A stretch of 47,875 bases of DNA from Coxiella sp. RIFCSPHIGHO2_12_FULL_42_15. Lineage in GTDB: Bacteria > Pseudomonadota > Gammaproteobacteria > Coxiellales > Coxiellaceae. The notes beneath the pieces were generated by a model that saw only the letters and a list, made by a program, of their open reading frames with translations, did not search any database and was not told where the DNA came from. The position numbers and the translations under genes were made by a program. Where the stretch lies: NCBI GenBank assembly GCA_001797285.1, contig MGOZ01000037.1, positions 1-47,875 on the forward strand, written 5' to 3'. Positions within the stretch are counted from its first letter, which is position 1; every line of letters starts with the position of its first letter. Of the stretch, positions 25,914 through 34,953 are shown piece after piece.

Positions 25914-25939
25914 GACTCTCTCCATTTCACGGGAACGCC

Positions 25940-26020
25940 TTAACCTGGATATTTTACATCGAACGACGAGGGCACTTCGTGCCGTCATCTTCAAAAAGCA
26001 ACCTGAAATATCCAGGTTAA
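25940..26020. repeat. 81-bp palindromic repeat, family E (copy 1)
   Basis: The outer arms TTAACCTGGATATTT and AAATATCCAGGTTAA are perfect inverted repeats. The centre is a second perfect stem GGCAC-TTC-GTGCC. Related copies: 31361-31565 (complete, longer), 42061-42129 (left half) and 7911-7952 (fragment). It lies in the divergent spacer between the secreted protein and miaB. Confidence 0.7.
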
Positions 26021-26039
26021 GTATAGCAAAGGGCGGCGC

Positions 26040-26072
26040 CAGCAATTCCCCAAGTTCATTATCTAGCAACTT
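26040..26072. repeat. 33-bp copy of the end of the 181-bp element
   Basis: Identical to 16160-16192, i.e. the left terminus and adjoining sequence of the element at 16160-16340. The right end is not present nearby, so this is a solo end or truncated copy. It is 20 bases from the family E palindrome. Confidence 0.6.
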
Positions 26073-26157
26073 GCGGTTTCTTTCCTCTGGAAAAATAGTG
26101 CTACAGAGACTAAAATGCCTCTTTTCTTATCCATCGAGCGGCACAAGGCAAAAAGCA

Positions 26158-27486
26158 ATGAAAAAACTGTATATCAAAACACATGGTTGCCAAATGAATG
26201 AATACGATTCCCAAAAAATGTTGGACGTATTACGGGTCTCTCATGGGTTGGAATTAACGCAAGAGCCACAAGAAGCAGACGTTGTTTTGCTCAATACTTG
26301 CTCAATTCGTGAAAAAGCGCAGGAAAAAGTGTTCTCTGAACTTGGTCGTTTTCGTCAGCTTAAGGATAAAAAACCCGAGTTAGTCATCGGCGTTGGCGGC
26401 TGTGTGGCAAGCCAAGAAGGGGAAGCCATTGTGAAACGCGCCCCCTATGTGGATTTGGTTTTTGGTCCACAAACCTTGCACCGTCTCCCTGAGATGCTGC
26501 GCCAAGTGCGACAAACCAAAGCACCTGCCATTGATATTTCATTCCCTGAAATTGAAAAATTTGATCGTTTGCCCGAACCAAAAGCCGAAGGTCCCAGCGC
26601 CTCTGTTTCTGTCATGGAAGGATGCAGTAAATATTGCAGCTTTTGCATCGTTCCTTATACGCGCGGCGAAGAAATCAGCCGTCCCTTTGATGATGTTATT
26701 GCGGAAGTGGTTAGTCTGTCACAGCAAGGCGTACGCGAAATTAATTTGCTGGGCCAAAACGTCAATGACTATCGGGGTCTCATGCACGATGGCAACGTAG
26801 CAAGTCTTGCTATTCTGATTCATTACCTGGCGAGTATCGATGAAATACAACGCATTCGCTTTACGACATCACATCCGTTAGCATTTTCCGATGATTTAAT
26901 TGCTGCGTATGCAGAGGAACCCAAGTTGGCGGATCACTTACACCTTCCGGTGCAAAGTGGCAGTGATCGCATTTTAGCGGCCATGAAACGGAACTACACT
27001 GCGCTAGAATACAAATCGAAGATTCGCAAACTTCGTAAGGTTCGTCCTAACATTAGCGTTTCATCCGATTTTATTGTGGGTTTTCCCGGCGAAACGGAAG
27101 AAGATTTCCAAGCGACGATGAATTTAATTCACGACGTGGGCTTTGACACGTCGTATAGTTTTATTTACAGCAAACGCCCCGGCACTCCTGCGGCTTCTTT
27201 GCCGGATGACGTATCCCTGGATATCAAAAAAGAGCGTCTCAGCATTTTACAAAATCGTCTCATTTTACAGGCTAACCAAATTAGCGAAAGCATGGTGGGC
27301 AGTATGCAGTCTGTTTTAGCCACCGGCGTTTCCAAAAAAAATCCCAATGAACTCTCCGGCCGAACGGAAAATAATCGAGTTGTAAATTTTATCGGTTCAA
27401 AAGATTTGATTGGAAAAATGATCTCAATTAAGATTACACAAGCAAAACCAAATTCATTACGCGGCATTGTGTTGGAAAATGACTAA
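26158..27486 (+). CDS. miaB: tRNA-2-methylthio-N6-isopentenyladenosine synthase
   Basis: Radical-SAM methylthiotransferase acting on position 37 of tRNAs reading UNN codons. The 442-aa protein starts with [20 protein letters not shown]. It carries the auxiliary-cluster cysteines ([17 protein letters not shown]), the radical-SAM motif CSKYCSFC in [20 protein letters not shown], and a C-terminal TRAM domain. The ATG at 26158 begins this homology; the frame is open back to 25816 but that part crosses repeats and the divergent gene. First gene before ybeZ-ybeY-ybeX-lnt, as in many gammaproteobacteria. Confidence 0.97.
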   Translation: MKKLYIKTHGCQMNEYDSQKMLDVLRVSHGLELTQEPQEADVVLLNTCSIREKAQEKVFSELGRFRQLKDKKPELVIGVGGCVASQEGEAIVKRAPYVDLVFGPQTLHRLPEMLRQVRQTKAPAIDISFPEIEKFDRLPEPKAEGPSASVSVMEGCSKYCSFCIVPYTRGEEISRPFDDVIAEVVSLSQQGVREINLLGQNVNDYRGLMHDGNVASLAILIHYLASIDEIQRIRFTTSHPLAFSDDLIAAYAEEPKLADHLHLPVQSGSDRILAAMKRNYTALEYKSKIRKLRKVRPNISVSSDFIVGFPGETEEDFQATMNLIHDVGFDTSYSFIYSKRPGTPAASLPDDVSLDIKKERLSILQNRLILQANQISESMVGSMQSVLATGVSKKNPNELSGRTENNRVVNFIGSKDLIGKMISIKITQAKPNSLRGIVLEND

Positions 27487-27602
27487 TGTTAAAAAATATT
27501 CGCGGAATTGCCGCTTGACAGCATTGCCGCTTGCGAGAGAAGCTAAGTGGGGGTAAGCTTCTTGTCAGGCGACACCCCTTCAAATAAAATTAGGAACATC
27601 AC
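27487..27602. repeat. miaB-ybeZ spacer with short repeats
   Basis: ATTGCCGCTTG occurs twice (from about 27506 and 27522), and AGGCGACACCCC at 27567-27578 matches the right end of family R. The opposite R end is not recognisable. The spacer also contains the imperfect stem GAAGCT..AGCTTC (about 27538-27562). Confidence 0.4.
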
Positions 27603-28565
27603 TTGGATCAACCTGAATCAACGCGCCACATTACGCTGACCCCCGAAGACAACCACCGACTCGCAACTCTCTGCGGTCAATTCAATGAGCATTTGCATTA
27701 TATCGAGCGTCATCTCGGGGTTGAAATTTCCAATCGCGGTATGCAATTTCAAATCATCGGTATTCCCAACTCGGTTGACACCGCTTGTAAGGTGTTAGAA
27801 GCTCTTTACCAAGAAACTCAAAACCGACAGGACATTACGCCTCATAGGGTTATGCTAACGATCAAATCCGTTGATTCGCAAAAAATAGCACCCCATGAGA
27901 AACACGAAACCGGCGATTATGTCCTTAAAATCAGTAAAACCGTGGTTAAACCACGCACCCCCAACCAACATCATTATTTACGATCCATTGCACGTCACGA
28001 CATTAATTTTGGCATTGGCCCTTCGGGCACCGGAAAAACATTCTTGGCGGTTGCCTGCGCAGTAGCCTCACTGGAGAAAGAAGACGTCAAACGCATTGTC
28101 CTTGTGCGTCCCGCCGTCGAAGCGGGCGAAAGTTTAGGGTATTTACCCGGCGATCTCGCGCAAAAAATTGATCCCTATCTTCGCCCTCTCTACGATTCCT
28201 TGTATGAAATGCTCGGCATTGAACGGGTCAATCAGTTACTCAGCAAAGGCATTATTGAAATTGCCCCGCTCGCTTATATGCGCGGTCGAACGCTCAACGA
28301 CTCTTTCGTCATTCTCGACGAAGGACAAAATGCCACAAAAGAACAGATGAAAATGTTTTTAACACGAATTGGATTTGGCTCTAAAGCCGTTATCACGGGT
28401 GATATTACGCAAACGGATTTACCCAAACGCATTGAATCCGGGTTACGTCACGCTATTATGCTTTTACAAAATATTGCGGGAATTCATTTTACTTTTTTTA
28501 AAAGCAATGACATTGTACGCCATCCCATCGTGCAGCACATCATTGAGGCTTATGAATCTGAATAA
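27603..28565 (+). CDS. ybeZ: PhoH-family ATPase
   Basis: Predicted P-loop ATPase/RNA helicase-like protein acting with the endoribonuclease YbeY. The 320-aa protein has Walker A in FGIGPSGTGKTFLAVACA (about residue 140) and Walker B in DSFVILDEGQNAT. The N-terminal 110 residues form the KH-like region with HLGVEISNRG. TTG is the initiator: the first in-frame ATG lies inside conserved sequence, and AGGAA sits upstream. Two bases separate its stop from ybeY. Confidence 0.95.
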   Translation: MDQPESTRHITLTPEDNHRLATLCGQFNEHLHYIERHLGVEISNRGMQFQIIGIPNSVDTACKVLEALYQETQNRQDITPHRVMLTIKSVDSQKIAPHEKHETGDYVLKISKTVVKPRTPNQHHYLRSIARHDINFGIGPSGTGKTFLAVACAVASLEKEDVKRIVLVRPAVEAGESLGYLPGDLAQKIDPYLRPLYDSLYEMLGIERVNQLLSKGIIEIAPLAYMRGRTLNDSFVILDEGQNATKEQMKMFLTRIGFGSKAVITGDITQTDLPKRIESGLRHAIMLLQNIAGIHFTFFKSNDIVRHPIVQHIIEAYESE

Positions 28566-28567
28566 TC

Positions 28568-29026
28568 ATGCACATTGAATTTCAAAAAAGAGTCGCTGCG
28601 GATCACATCCCCAAACGCACTGCCATAAAAAAATGGCTGCTGGAAGCGATGAATCATATTCCGGAAAAAATTCCTTCGCATCAAAACGAAATGACCATTC
28701 GAATTATTGGTCGAGAAGAAAGTGCCGAATTAAATGAGCATTTCCGCCATAAAAAGGGTCCCACCAATGTATTGGCTTTTATGGATAAACCGCTGGCCGG
28801 ATTAGCACCCGATACCTTGGGTGACCTTGCCATCTGTGCTGATGTTGTAAAACAAGAAGCAGAAGAACAAGGTAAGTTGTTGGAATCCCATTGGGCGCAT
28901 ATGATTGTGCATGGTTTTTTGCATTTAATGGGTTATGATCACCTCGACAAGGGGGATGCGGAAAAAATGGAAAGCAAAGAAATTGAAATTTTAACCGCCC
29001 TCGGTTTTGAAAATCCTTATCAATGA
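28568..29026 (+). CDS. ybeY: Endoribonuclease / rRNA maturation factor
   Basis: Zinc-dependent single-strand endoribonuclease needed for 16S rRNA 3'-end maturation. The 152-aa protein has the three-histidine motif in MIVHGFLHLMGYDHLDKGDA, as well as RGVDNPTNVLxF-like KGPTNVLAFMDKPL. Lies in the ybeZ-ybeY-ybeX-lnt operon; its last codons overlap an upstream ATG of ybeX. Confidence 0.97.
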   Translation: MHIEFQKRVAADHIPKRTAIKKWLLEAMNHIPEKIPSHQNEMTIRIIGREESAELNEHFRHKKGPTNVLAFMDKPLAGLAPDTLGDLAICADVVKQEAEEQGKLLESHWAHMIVHGFLHLMGYDHLDKGDAEKMESKEIEILTALGFENPYQ

Positions 29027-29034
29027 GGTTTATT

Positions 29035-29880
29035 ATGAGCGACGATCCCTCTCCTCCACACAAGTCTTGGCTTTCTTGGTTAGCAAGCGTCTTACACCGT
29101 GAACCGCACGATCGTGAAGAATTAATTGAAGTATTGCATAATGCTAAAGAACGCCAAATTTTAAATAACGATACCTTGATTATGTTAGAGGGCGTGCTGG
29201 AAGTCACCACCACGCAAGTACGCGATATTATGATTCCCCGTGGGCGCATGGTGGTCGTTGATCACGATACTCCATTCAGTGAAGCGCTATCCAAAGTCAT
29301 TGAATCCACACACTCACGTTTTCCCATCATTGGCGAAAATCGCGACGAAGTACTCGGCATTTTATTAGCAAAAGATTTATTGAATTTTATTCATCAAACC
29401 GACGCACCCATTAATTTTATTTCTACGCTCATTCGACCCGCTGTGTTTGTGCCTGAAAGCAAGCGTATCGATATTTTATTGCATGAATTTCGCAACAATC
29501 GTTATCATATGGCCATTGTGGTGGATGAATTTGGTGGTGTTTCGGGCTTGGTGACCATTGAAGATGTGCTTGAACAGATCGTCGGAAACATTGAAGACGA
29601 AACGGACCGACTTGTCATTGAACCCAACATCAACGAAGTGGAACCGGGTGTCTTTGATATTAATGCGCTCACTTCCATTGAAGATTTTAATCAATATTTT
29701 TCTACCGAAATTCGTGACGATGATTTTGATACGATGGGTGGTTTTATCATGCAGCAAATCGGTCACATGCCAAAACGAGGCGAAAGCATTCGTTTTAACC
29801 ATTATGAAATTCAGGTGACCCAAGCCAGTAAAAGACGCATTCAACAACTGAGATTAACCAAAGTAAACAATGAAGAGTAA
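29035..29880 (+). CDS. ybeX: CorC/HlyC-family CBS-pair protein
   Basis: A 281-aa cytosolic protein with two CBS domains (about residues 65-185, including VTTTQVRDIMIPRGRMVVVD and MAIVVDEFGGVSGLVTIEDV) and the C-terminal CorC_HlyC transporter-associated domain (VFDINALTSIEDFNQYF). In enterobacteria it is tied to magnesium/cobalt homeostasis and ribosome processes. The ATG at 29035 is chosen for its GAGG at good spacing; one at 29023 overlaps ybeY. Its 3' end overlaps lnt by 11 bases. Confidence 0.93.
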   Translation: MSDDPSPPHKSWLSWLASVLHREPHDREELIEVLHNAKERQILNNDTLIMLEGVLEVTTTQVRDIMIPRGRMVVVDHDTPFSEALSKVIESTHSRFPIIGENRDEVLGILLAKDLLNFIHQTDAPINFISTLIRPAVFVPESKRIDILLHEFRNNRYHMAIVVDEFGGVSGLVTIEDVLEQIVGNIEDETDRLVIEPNINEVEPGVFDINALTSIEDFNQYFSTEIRDDDFDTMGGFIMQQIGHMPKRGESIRFNHYEIQVTQASKRRIQQLRLTKVNNEE

Positions 29881-31363
29881 AAATTTTTTATTCGCTCTAT
29901 TGAGTTTTATTGCTGGCGGAATATTCGTTTTAGCGTTTGCGCCATTTCATTGGTATGTTATTGGTTTTGCCGCTCCCGCTTTACTCTTATATTGCTGGAA
30001 AAATGCAACGCCAGCGCAAGCCTTTTGGCGTGGATTTTTTTTCGGATTGGGTGAATTCATCATGGGCACTTCGTGGATTTACATCAGCATTCATAAATTT
30101 GGCAATGCTACCGTGTTGTTAGCGGGATTCATCACCACACTTTTTATTTTATTTATGTCCAGTTACCCTGCCTTGCAAGGTTATATTTTTAGTCAATGTT
30201 TTCGCCATAATACATTATGGCAACGCTGTTTGTTTGCTTTTCCAAGCACATGGGTTATTTTCGAAATATTACGTGCTTATTTATTTACGGGATTTCCCTG
30301 GTTATTGCTCGGCTATAGCCAAACGCGCACCATATTCAATGGCTTTGCCCCTCTGCTCAGTGTATTTGGAATTTCACTGATCGTCAGCATGATGAGCGGC
30401 GCATTGATTTTATTCATTGATACCAAGGCAACAACACAACGAATGATTGCAGCAACCTTAATTCTTATTTTCATCACCGTTTCTGTCCCATTACACGATG
30501 CTCACTGGACGCACCCCACAAAACGAGCACTTTCCGTCGCCTTAGTACAAGGCAATGTACCACAAAGCTTGAAATGGGATGCTAATGAGGCTTTCAATAC
30601 GATACAGAAATATTTACGCGCCACACAGCCATACTGGAATAAACAATTAATTTTGTGGCCAGAAGCAGCCGTGCCTATTCTGTCAACAGAAGCAACGGCA
30701 TTCATTCAGGAACTTCATCACAAAGCAAAACAACATCATTCCGCATTAATTTTTGGTATTCCGGGTACCAATGACCAACAAAATAAATTTTATAATTCCA
30801 TCATGACGGTGGGCCAAGGCCATGGAACGTATTTTAAACGACATCCCGTTCCCTTTGGGGAATACATCCCCCTGCCATCGATTTTCGGAGCAGCCATGCG
30901 TTATTTTGACATCCCCATGTCAAATTTATCCAAGGGTCCTAAAAAACAACCTTTGCTACAGGCACAAGGTATTAAAATCGCTCCTTTTGTTTGTTATGAA
31001 ATCACCTACCCCAATGAAGTCATTCCATACAGTAAAGGCAGCCAATTATTAGTGACGGTGAATGATGACAGTTGGTTTGGTGATTCCTTCGCGCAACCAC
31101 AACAAATTCAAATGGCAAAAATGCGCGCCATTGAAACGGGCCGACCCATTTTATATGTGAGCAATACTGGCATCACGGCGATCATCGGTACTCACGGCAA
31201 AATTGTGCGGCAAATTCCTGAGAATCGTTTGTTGGTGTTAACGGGAGAGGTTCACCCGACGATGGGTAATACTCCGTTAATGATCTATAAATTTTATCCC
31301 CTCTACAGCATTGTCGTTTTACTTTTCATTGCAGGCCTCTATAATTACCGCAAAAAACCCTAA
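29870..31363 (+). CDS. lnt: Apolipoprotein N-acyltransferase
   Basis: Inner-membrane enzyme adding the third acyl chain to lipoproteins. The 497-aa protein has an N-terminal membrane part with about six to seven helices and a periplasmic nitrilase-like domain. The catalytic Glu is in LILWPEAAVPI, the Lys in YFKRHPVPFGEYIPL and the Cys in FVCYEITYPNEV. A last hydrophobic segment lies near the C-terminus. Notably the TAA stop (31361-31363) is the first three bases of the family E repeat that follows. Confidence 0.96.
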   Translation: MKSKNFLFALLSFIAGGIFVLAFAPFHWYVIGFAAPALLLYCWKNATPAQAFWRGFFFGLGEFIMGTSWIYISIHKFGNATVLLAGFITTLFILFMSSYPALQGYIFSQCFRHNTLWQRCLFAFPSTWVIFEILRAYLFTGFPWLLLGYSQTRTIFNGFAPLLSVFGISLIVSMMSGALILFIDTKATTQRMIAATLILIFITVSVPLHDAHWTHPTKRALSVALVQGNVPQSLKWDANEAFNTIQKYLRATQPYWNKQLILWPEAAVPILSTEATAFIQELHHKAKQHHSALIFGIPGTNDQQNKFYNSIMTVGQGHGTYFKRHPVPFGEYIPLPSIFGAAMRYFDIPMSNLSKGPKKQPLLQAQGIKIAPFVCYEITYPNEVIPYSKGSQLLVTVNDDSWFGDSFAQPQQIQMAKMRAIETGRPILYVSNTGITAIIGTHGKIVRQIPENRLLVLTGEVHPTMGNTPLMIYKFYPLYSIVVLLFIAGLYNYRKKP

Positions 31364-31565
31364 CCCGAATATTTCACATCAAACTGCGAGGGTCGGTATG
31401 CCGCCAACGGGAAGGTCTTTTGTTTGAAGGGCGTCGCGACCAGGGAAGGTAAGGAGCGTCGAGCACAGGATGTGCGTCCCTGAAAACAAAAGACCTTCCC
31501 GTTGGCGGCAGAGCACTTTGTGTGGCCGTCATCTTCAAAAAGCAACATGAAATATCCAGGCTAAC
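31361..31565. repeat. 205-bp palindromic repeat, family E (copy 2) with 26-bp perfect stem
   Basis: Outer arms TAACCCGAATATTTC and GAAATATCCAGGCTAA match the other E copies. Inside, 31400-31425 and 31484-31509 are perfect inverted complements over 26 bases, enclosing a 58-base loop. The outer right arm shares CATCTTCAAAAAGCAAC with copy 1. Transcribed from lnt, it would make a long hairpin between lnt and the next gene. Confidence 0.8.
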
Positions 31566-31578
31566 AATCGGACGCACC

Positions 31579-31983
31579 ATGGTTAAAACTCTCCATTTAT
31601 TACTAGCAACGCTGTTGCTCGGTATTCATATTTTCAATACGTTATTGATTTATCATACCCGGCACAGTGAAATGCAATTATCTGCTTTAAAAGCAACACT
31701 GCAGCTCGATAAATGGGTAATAGGATTTTTCATTCTTTTATTGGCAACAGGGACACTCATCGTACCAACGTATCATTGGCATTATGATACTCCCTGGATC
31801 AGCGCCGCTTATCGCTCACTCCTTCTTACAGCCCTCTTATGGGGCAGCGGCGCATGGCTAAAATCACAAAGGTTGAAAGGAAAACCTCTGCGCCATACCT
31901 TGCTAAATAGCATCAGCCTCGCGATTTTTCTTTTTCTCCTTTTAACGGTAAAAGACGCTGTCACCAAACACCCCTGGATCTAA
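31579..31983 (+). CDS. DUF2269-like membrane protein
   Basis: A 134-aa protein with four hydrophobic helices, beginning MVKTLHLLLATLLLGIHIFN. A Leu-His near the start followed by a glycine-containing helix is typical of the DUF2269-type predicted membrane proteins. The ATG at 31579 is used; the frame to 31522 lies in repeat sequence. It is paired with a similar-sized protein one base downstream, suggesting a two-component membrane assembly. Function unknown. Confidence 0.65.
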   Translation: MVKTLHLLLATLLLGIHIFNTLLIYHTRHSEMQLSALKATLQLDKWVIGFFILLLATGTLIVPTYHWHYDTPWISAAYRSLLLTALLWGSGAWLKSQRLKGKPLRHTLLNSISLAIFLFLLLTVKDAVTKHPWI

Positions 31984-31984
31984 C

Positions 31985-32419
31985 ATGATTTATGATCTCT
32001 TAAAAATCATTCATATCATCAGCGCCTCGCTTTTTATCGGCGCTTTGTGGGGGAGTTTTTATTTTACTTTTTATTTTAGAAAATCATTATGTCATGCATA
32101 CGTAAAACACATTATCCATTATGACAGCAAACTCAGTCTGTTTGCTTTGCTCATTCAACCGATTTCAGGTTTTGCAATGATTGCCATCCAATCTTACAAT
32201 CCCCTGTCACATTGGGTTTTAGGAACCATCACACTGTATGCGGCGATCGGTTGTTTGTGGTTAGTCGGCCTTTTTCAACAGCAACGTCTGCTGCATCAAT
32301 TGGAAACTGCAGCCACCGTTCAGATCAAGCCTTATATCGTAGGCCGAAGTTTGGTGCTCATCGGCAGTGTCACTTGCCTCTTTGTACTATATTACTTAAT
32401 GATTCATCGGCCCGCCTAA
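31985..32419 (+). CDS. DUF2269-family membrane protein
   Basis: A 144-aa four-helix membrane protein. LLKIIHIISASLFIGALWGS near the N-terminus is the DUF2269 signature (KxxHxxxAxxxxGxxxG), and DSKLSLFALLIQPISGF follows. It begins one base after the preceding related gene and lies 10 bases before murI. Such proteins may bind heme or carry electrons, but nothing here proves it. Confidence 0.75.
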   Translation: MIYDLLKIIHIISASLFIGALWGSFYFTFYFRKSLCHAYVKHIIHYDSKLSLFALLIQPISGFAMIAIQSYNPLSHWVLGTITLYAAIGCLWLVGLFQQQRLLHQLETAATVQIKPYIVGRSLVLIGSVTCLFVLYYLMIHRPA

Positions 32420-32429
32420 GGAGAAATCT

Positions 32430-33299
32430 ATGACAACAACCGAATTACCGATTGGTGTTTTTGATTCTGGCATGGGCGGCCTAACCGTCATGCGCGAATT
32501 AATGTATTCTCTACCTAACGAATCATTTATTTATCTGGGTGATACTGCACGATTGCCTTATGGCACAAAGAGTCAGGAAACCGTAAAACAGTATGCTTTA
32601 CAAATGGCAACGTTGCTCATCCATCTCAACATTAAACTTCTCGTTATTGCTTGTAATACAGCAACAACAGCAGCATTAAGTTATTTACAACAGCAGTTTC
32701 CTCATTTACCCATTATCGGTGTTGTCGAACCCGGTGCACAAGCCGCCGTCAATGCAACACACAATAAAAAAATAGCGTTGTTGGCCACAGAGACCACCAT
32801 TCGTTCCGGTATTTATCAGAAAATCATTCAAACACTCGATCCAGAAATTGAGGTCTTCTGCCAAAGTTGCGGATTATTTGTTGCATTAGCCGAAGAGGGA
32901 TGCATCAATGATGAAATTGCGCAGGTAACTACACGAAAATATCTCGCTCCTCTGCTTAATCAATCCACCCCCTGCGATGTTGTTATTTTAGGATGTACGC
33001 ATTTTCCCGTACTTTCAACAACCATCGCCGCAGCATTTCAAACTTCGGTGAGTATCATTAATTCGGGTAAAGCCACCGCGAAAATTGTCACTGCCATTTT
33101 GCAACAAACGCAATTATTAAATTTAACAAAACCAGCGGAACGCTATTTTCTCGTGACCGATTTACCCGAGCGCTTTGTTCGTATCGGGGAAATTTTTCTT
33201 AAACAACCCATTGATCCAAACCGTGTGATGTTGGTGGACGGATTCACGAAAAATCCCTCCTCGCCATCTACCACTCTTTTTACTGAGCCAGGATCGTAA
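32430..33299 (+). CDS. murI: Glutamate racemase
   Basis: Makes D-glutamate for peptidoglycan. The 289-aa protein shows IGVFDSGMGGLTVMREL, YLGDTARLPYGTKS, the first catalytic Cys in VIACNTATTAAL and the second in ILGCTHFPVLSTTIA. An AAGGAG ribosome site precedes the ATG. It is the last gene of the lnt run before a promoter-like spacer. Confidence 0.96.
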   Translation: MTTTELPIGVFDSGMGGLTVMRELMYSLPNESFIYLGDTARLPYGTKSQETVKQYALQMATLLIHLNIKLLVIACNTATTAALSYLQQQFPHLPIIGVVEPGAQAAVNATHNKKIALLATETTIRSGIYQKIIQTLDPEIEVFCQSCGLFVALAEEGCINDEIAQVTTRKYLAPLLNQSTPCDVVILGCTHFPVLSTTIAAAFQTSVSIINSGKATAKIVTAILQQTQLLNLTKPAERYFLVTDLPERFVRIGEIFLKQPIDPNRVMLVDGFTKNPSSPSTTLFTEPGS

Positions 33300-33303
33300 G
33301 GGG

Positions 33304-33332
33304 GTGACGGGACTACAAAATGTGTATATAAT
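33304..33332 (+). promoter_or_regulatory. Candidate promoter of the DEAD-box helicase gene
   Basis: GTGACG (33304-33309) and TATAAT (33327-33332) are separated by 17 bases. Transcripts would start near 33339 and carry a leader of roughly 95 nucleotides. Confidence 0.45.
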
Positions 33333-33358
33333 CGACTCTTTAAATCCGTAGAGTCGAT
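33331..33358. promoter_or_regulatory. Perfect 9-bp hairpin in the murI-helicase spacer
   Basis: ATCGACTCT and AGAGTCGAT are perfect inverted arms around a 10-base loop. No T-run follows directly, so it is not a classical terminator. It overlaps the candidate -10 box by two bases, which also fits an operator. Confidence 0.4.
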
Positions 33359-33432
33359 CTGCTCAACTTTACCCATCAACAAAAAACCCCTTGTTTTATA
33401 AAGAAAATTAGGTAACGCAGCAAAGGTTAATT

Positions 33433-34923
33433 ATGTCAGTCACCCAAACGTTTGAACAATTAAAAATAGACCCTAAAATTTTACGGGCTTTGACGGACCT
33501 CGGTTATGAGCGCCCCTCCCCCATTCAATCACAAAGCATCCCCATTCTCGTGGAAGGACGCGATCTGCTCGCCCAGGCCCAAACAGGAACTGGCAAGACA
33601 GCCGCTTTTGCCTTACCTATCCTTGGCCATTTATCGCTGCAAAAATCACAGCCACAGGCGCTGGTTTTAGTCCCCACACGCGAATTAGCCTTACAAGTGG
33701 CAGAAGCGTTTCAAAGTTATGCTAAACATCTCGGTGGATTTCACATTTTACCGATTTATGGTGGGCAAGATTATCAAATACAGTTAAAAGGATTAAAACG
33801 CGGTTCACATGTGATTGTGGGAACGCCGGGTCGCGTGATGGATCATCTACGTCGCGGCACATTAAAAACAGAGGCCATAAAAACCGTGATATTGGATGAA
33901 GCCGATGAAATGCTGCGCATGGGATTTATCGAAGATGTTGAATGGATATTAGAAAAAATTCAACATGAACATCAAACGGCATTATTTTCTGCAACGATTC
34001 CTGATACCATCCGCAAGGTCGCCAAGCAATTTTTGAAAAATCCAGCGAAAGTGCATATTGAACCTAAAACAACTACCGTCAATGCAATTGAACAATACTA
34101 CATGCTGGTCGAAAAGAAAAATAAACTCGAAGCATTAACGCGTTTTTTTGAAATCGAAGAAATTGAAGCCGCCATTATTTTTACCGGTACAAAAACATTT
34201 TCTGTTGAAGTTGCAGAAAAGCTTGCCGCTCGTGGTTATGCCGCTGCAGCACTAAATGGAGATATGAGTCAGAATTTGCGTGAACAAGTCATGGCAAAAT
34301 TGAAACGTGGCGATCTCGATATGATTGTTGCCACAGAAGTCGCTGCACGCGGTCTGGATGTCGATCGAATTAGCCATGTGATTAATTTTGATATTCCACA
34401 AGCGGCAGAATCCTATATTCATCGCATCGGTCGTACCGGTCGCGCGGGACGAAAAGGAAAAGCATTATTGCTAGTAACGCCACGCGAACAACGCATGCTG
34501 CAAGAAATTGAAAATGCCGTCCATCATCAAATTAAGGCACTCAAACCACCTTCAACCAATCAAGTACAAACTAAACGTTCAGAAAAATTTAAGGCAAACG
34601 TTATCCATATTTTGCAAAGTAAAAATATTGATTTTTATCGTGGTGTCGTTGAAAAGATGGTTACAGAAAGCGATTATTCAGCATTAGATATCGCCGCGGC
34701 GATTGCTTGCTTAGCACATAAAGATAATGAATTGTCGATGCAAGAATATGGCGAAGTCTCTTTTGAGCCAAAAAATAAAAGTTCGCCTAGAAAACCCCAT
34801 CGTGGAACACGTCATTTTTCTCGTTTTTCTTCGGAGGCTCCCCAAAAAAAAGGGCGCAAAAAACGCCCTAATAACGTCAACCCAGCAGTGGAACATCGTC
34901 GTCCGCCACGCCGTAAAAAATGA
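33433..34923 (+). CDS. deaD: DEAD-box RNA helicase (DeaD/CsdA-like, short form)
   Basis: ATP-dependent RNA helicase for ribosome assembly and mRNA turnover. The 496-aa protein has the Q motif (GYERPSPIQSQSIP), AQTGTGKTAAF, VPTRELALQ, DEADEML, SAT and HRIGRTGRAGR. DEADEMLRMGFIEDVEWIL and the later KNIDFYRGVVEKM block point to the DeaD subfamily. E. coli DeaD is 629 aa; here the DbpA-type RNA-binding region is missing and the protein ends in a Lys/Arg-rich tail (KKKGRKKRPNN, RRPPRRKK). A hairpin AGGGCG-loop-CGCCCT lies in the tail codons. Preceded by its own candidate promoter. Confidence 0.9.
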   Translation: MSVTQTFEQLKIDPKILRALTDLGYERPSPIQSQSIPILVEGRDLLAQAQTGTGKTAAFALPILGHLSLQKSQPQALVLVPTRELALQVAEAFQSYAKHLGGFHILPIYGGQDYQIQLKGLKRGSHVIVGTPGRVMDHLRRGTLKTEAIKTVILDEADEMLRMGFIEDVEWILEKIQHEHQTALFSATIPDTIRKVAKQFLKNPAKVHIEPKTTTVNAIEQYYMLVEKKNKLEALTRFFEIEEIEAAIIFTGTKTFSVEVAEKLAARGYAAAALNGDMSQNLREQVMAKLKRGDLDMIVATEVAARGLDVDRISHVINFDIPQAAESYIHRIGRTGRAGRKGKALLLVTPREQRMLQEIENAVHHQIKALKPPSTNQVQTKRSEKFKANVIHILQSKNIDFYRGVVEKMVTESDYSALDIAAAIACLAHKDNELSMQEYGEVSFEPKNKSSPRKPHRGTRHFSRFSSEAPQKKGRKKRPNNVNPAVEHRRPPRRKK

Positions 34924-34953
34924 GTAAACTTATTGTTTAATGCAGCACGTCTA

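Noticed and set aside
25914-26069. N-terminal extension of the secreted 142-aa protein
   Set aside because: Lies in repeat sequence; the signal peptide and ribosome site fix the start at 25913.
25816-26157. Long N-terminal extension of miaB
   Set aside because: The frame is open but crosses the divergent secreted-protein gene and two repeats; MiaB homology begins at 26158.
31361-31565. Possible retron or group II intron RNA
   Set aside because: There is a long stem but no reverse transcriptase, no domain V-like structure and related copies behave as dispersed palindromes.
34845-34870. Terminator AGGGCG-loop-CGCCCT in the helicase tail
   Set aside because: It lies inside coding sequence before the stop and the following bases are not T-rich; noted only as a hairpin.
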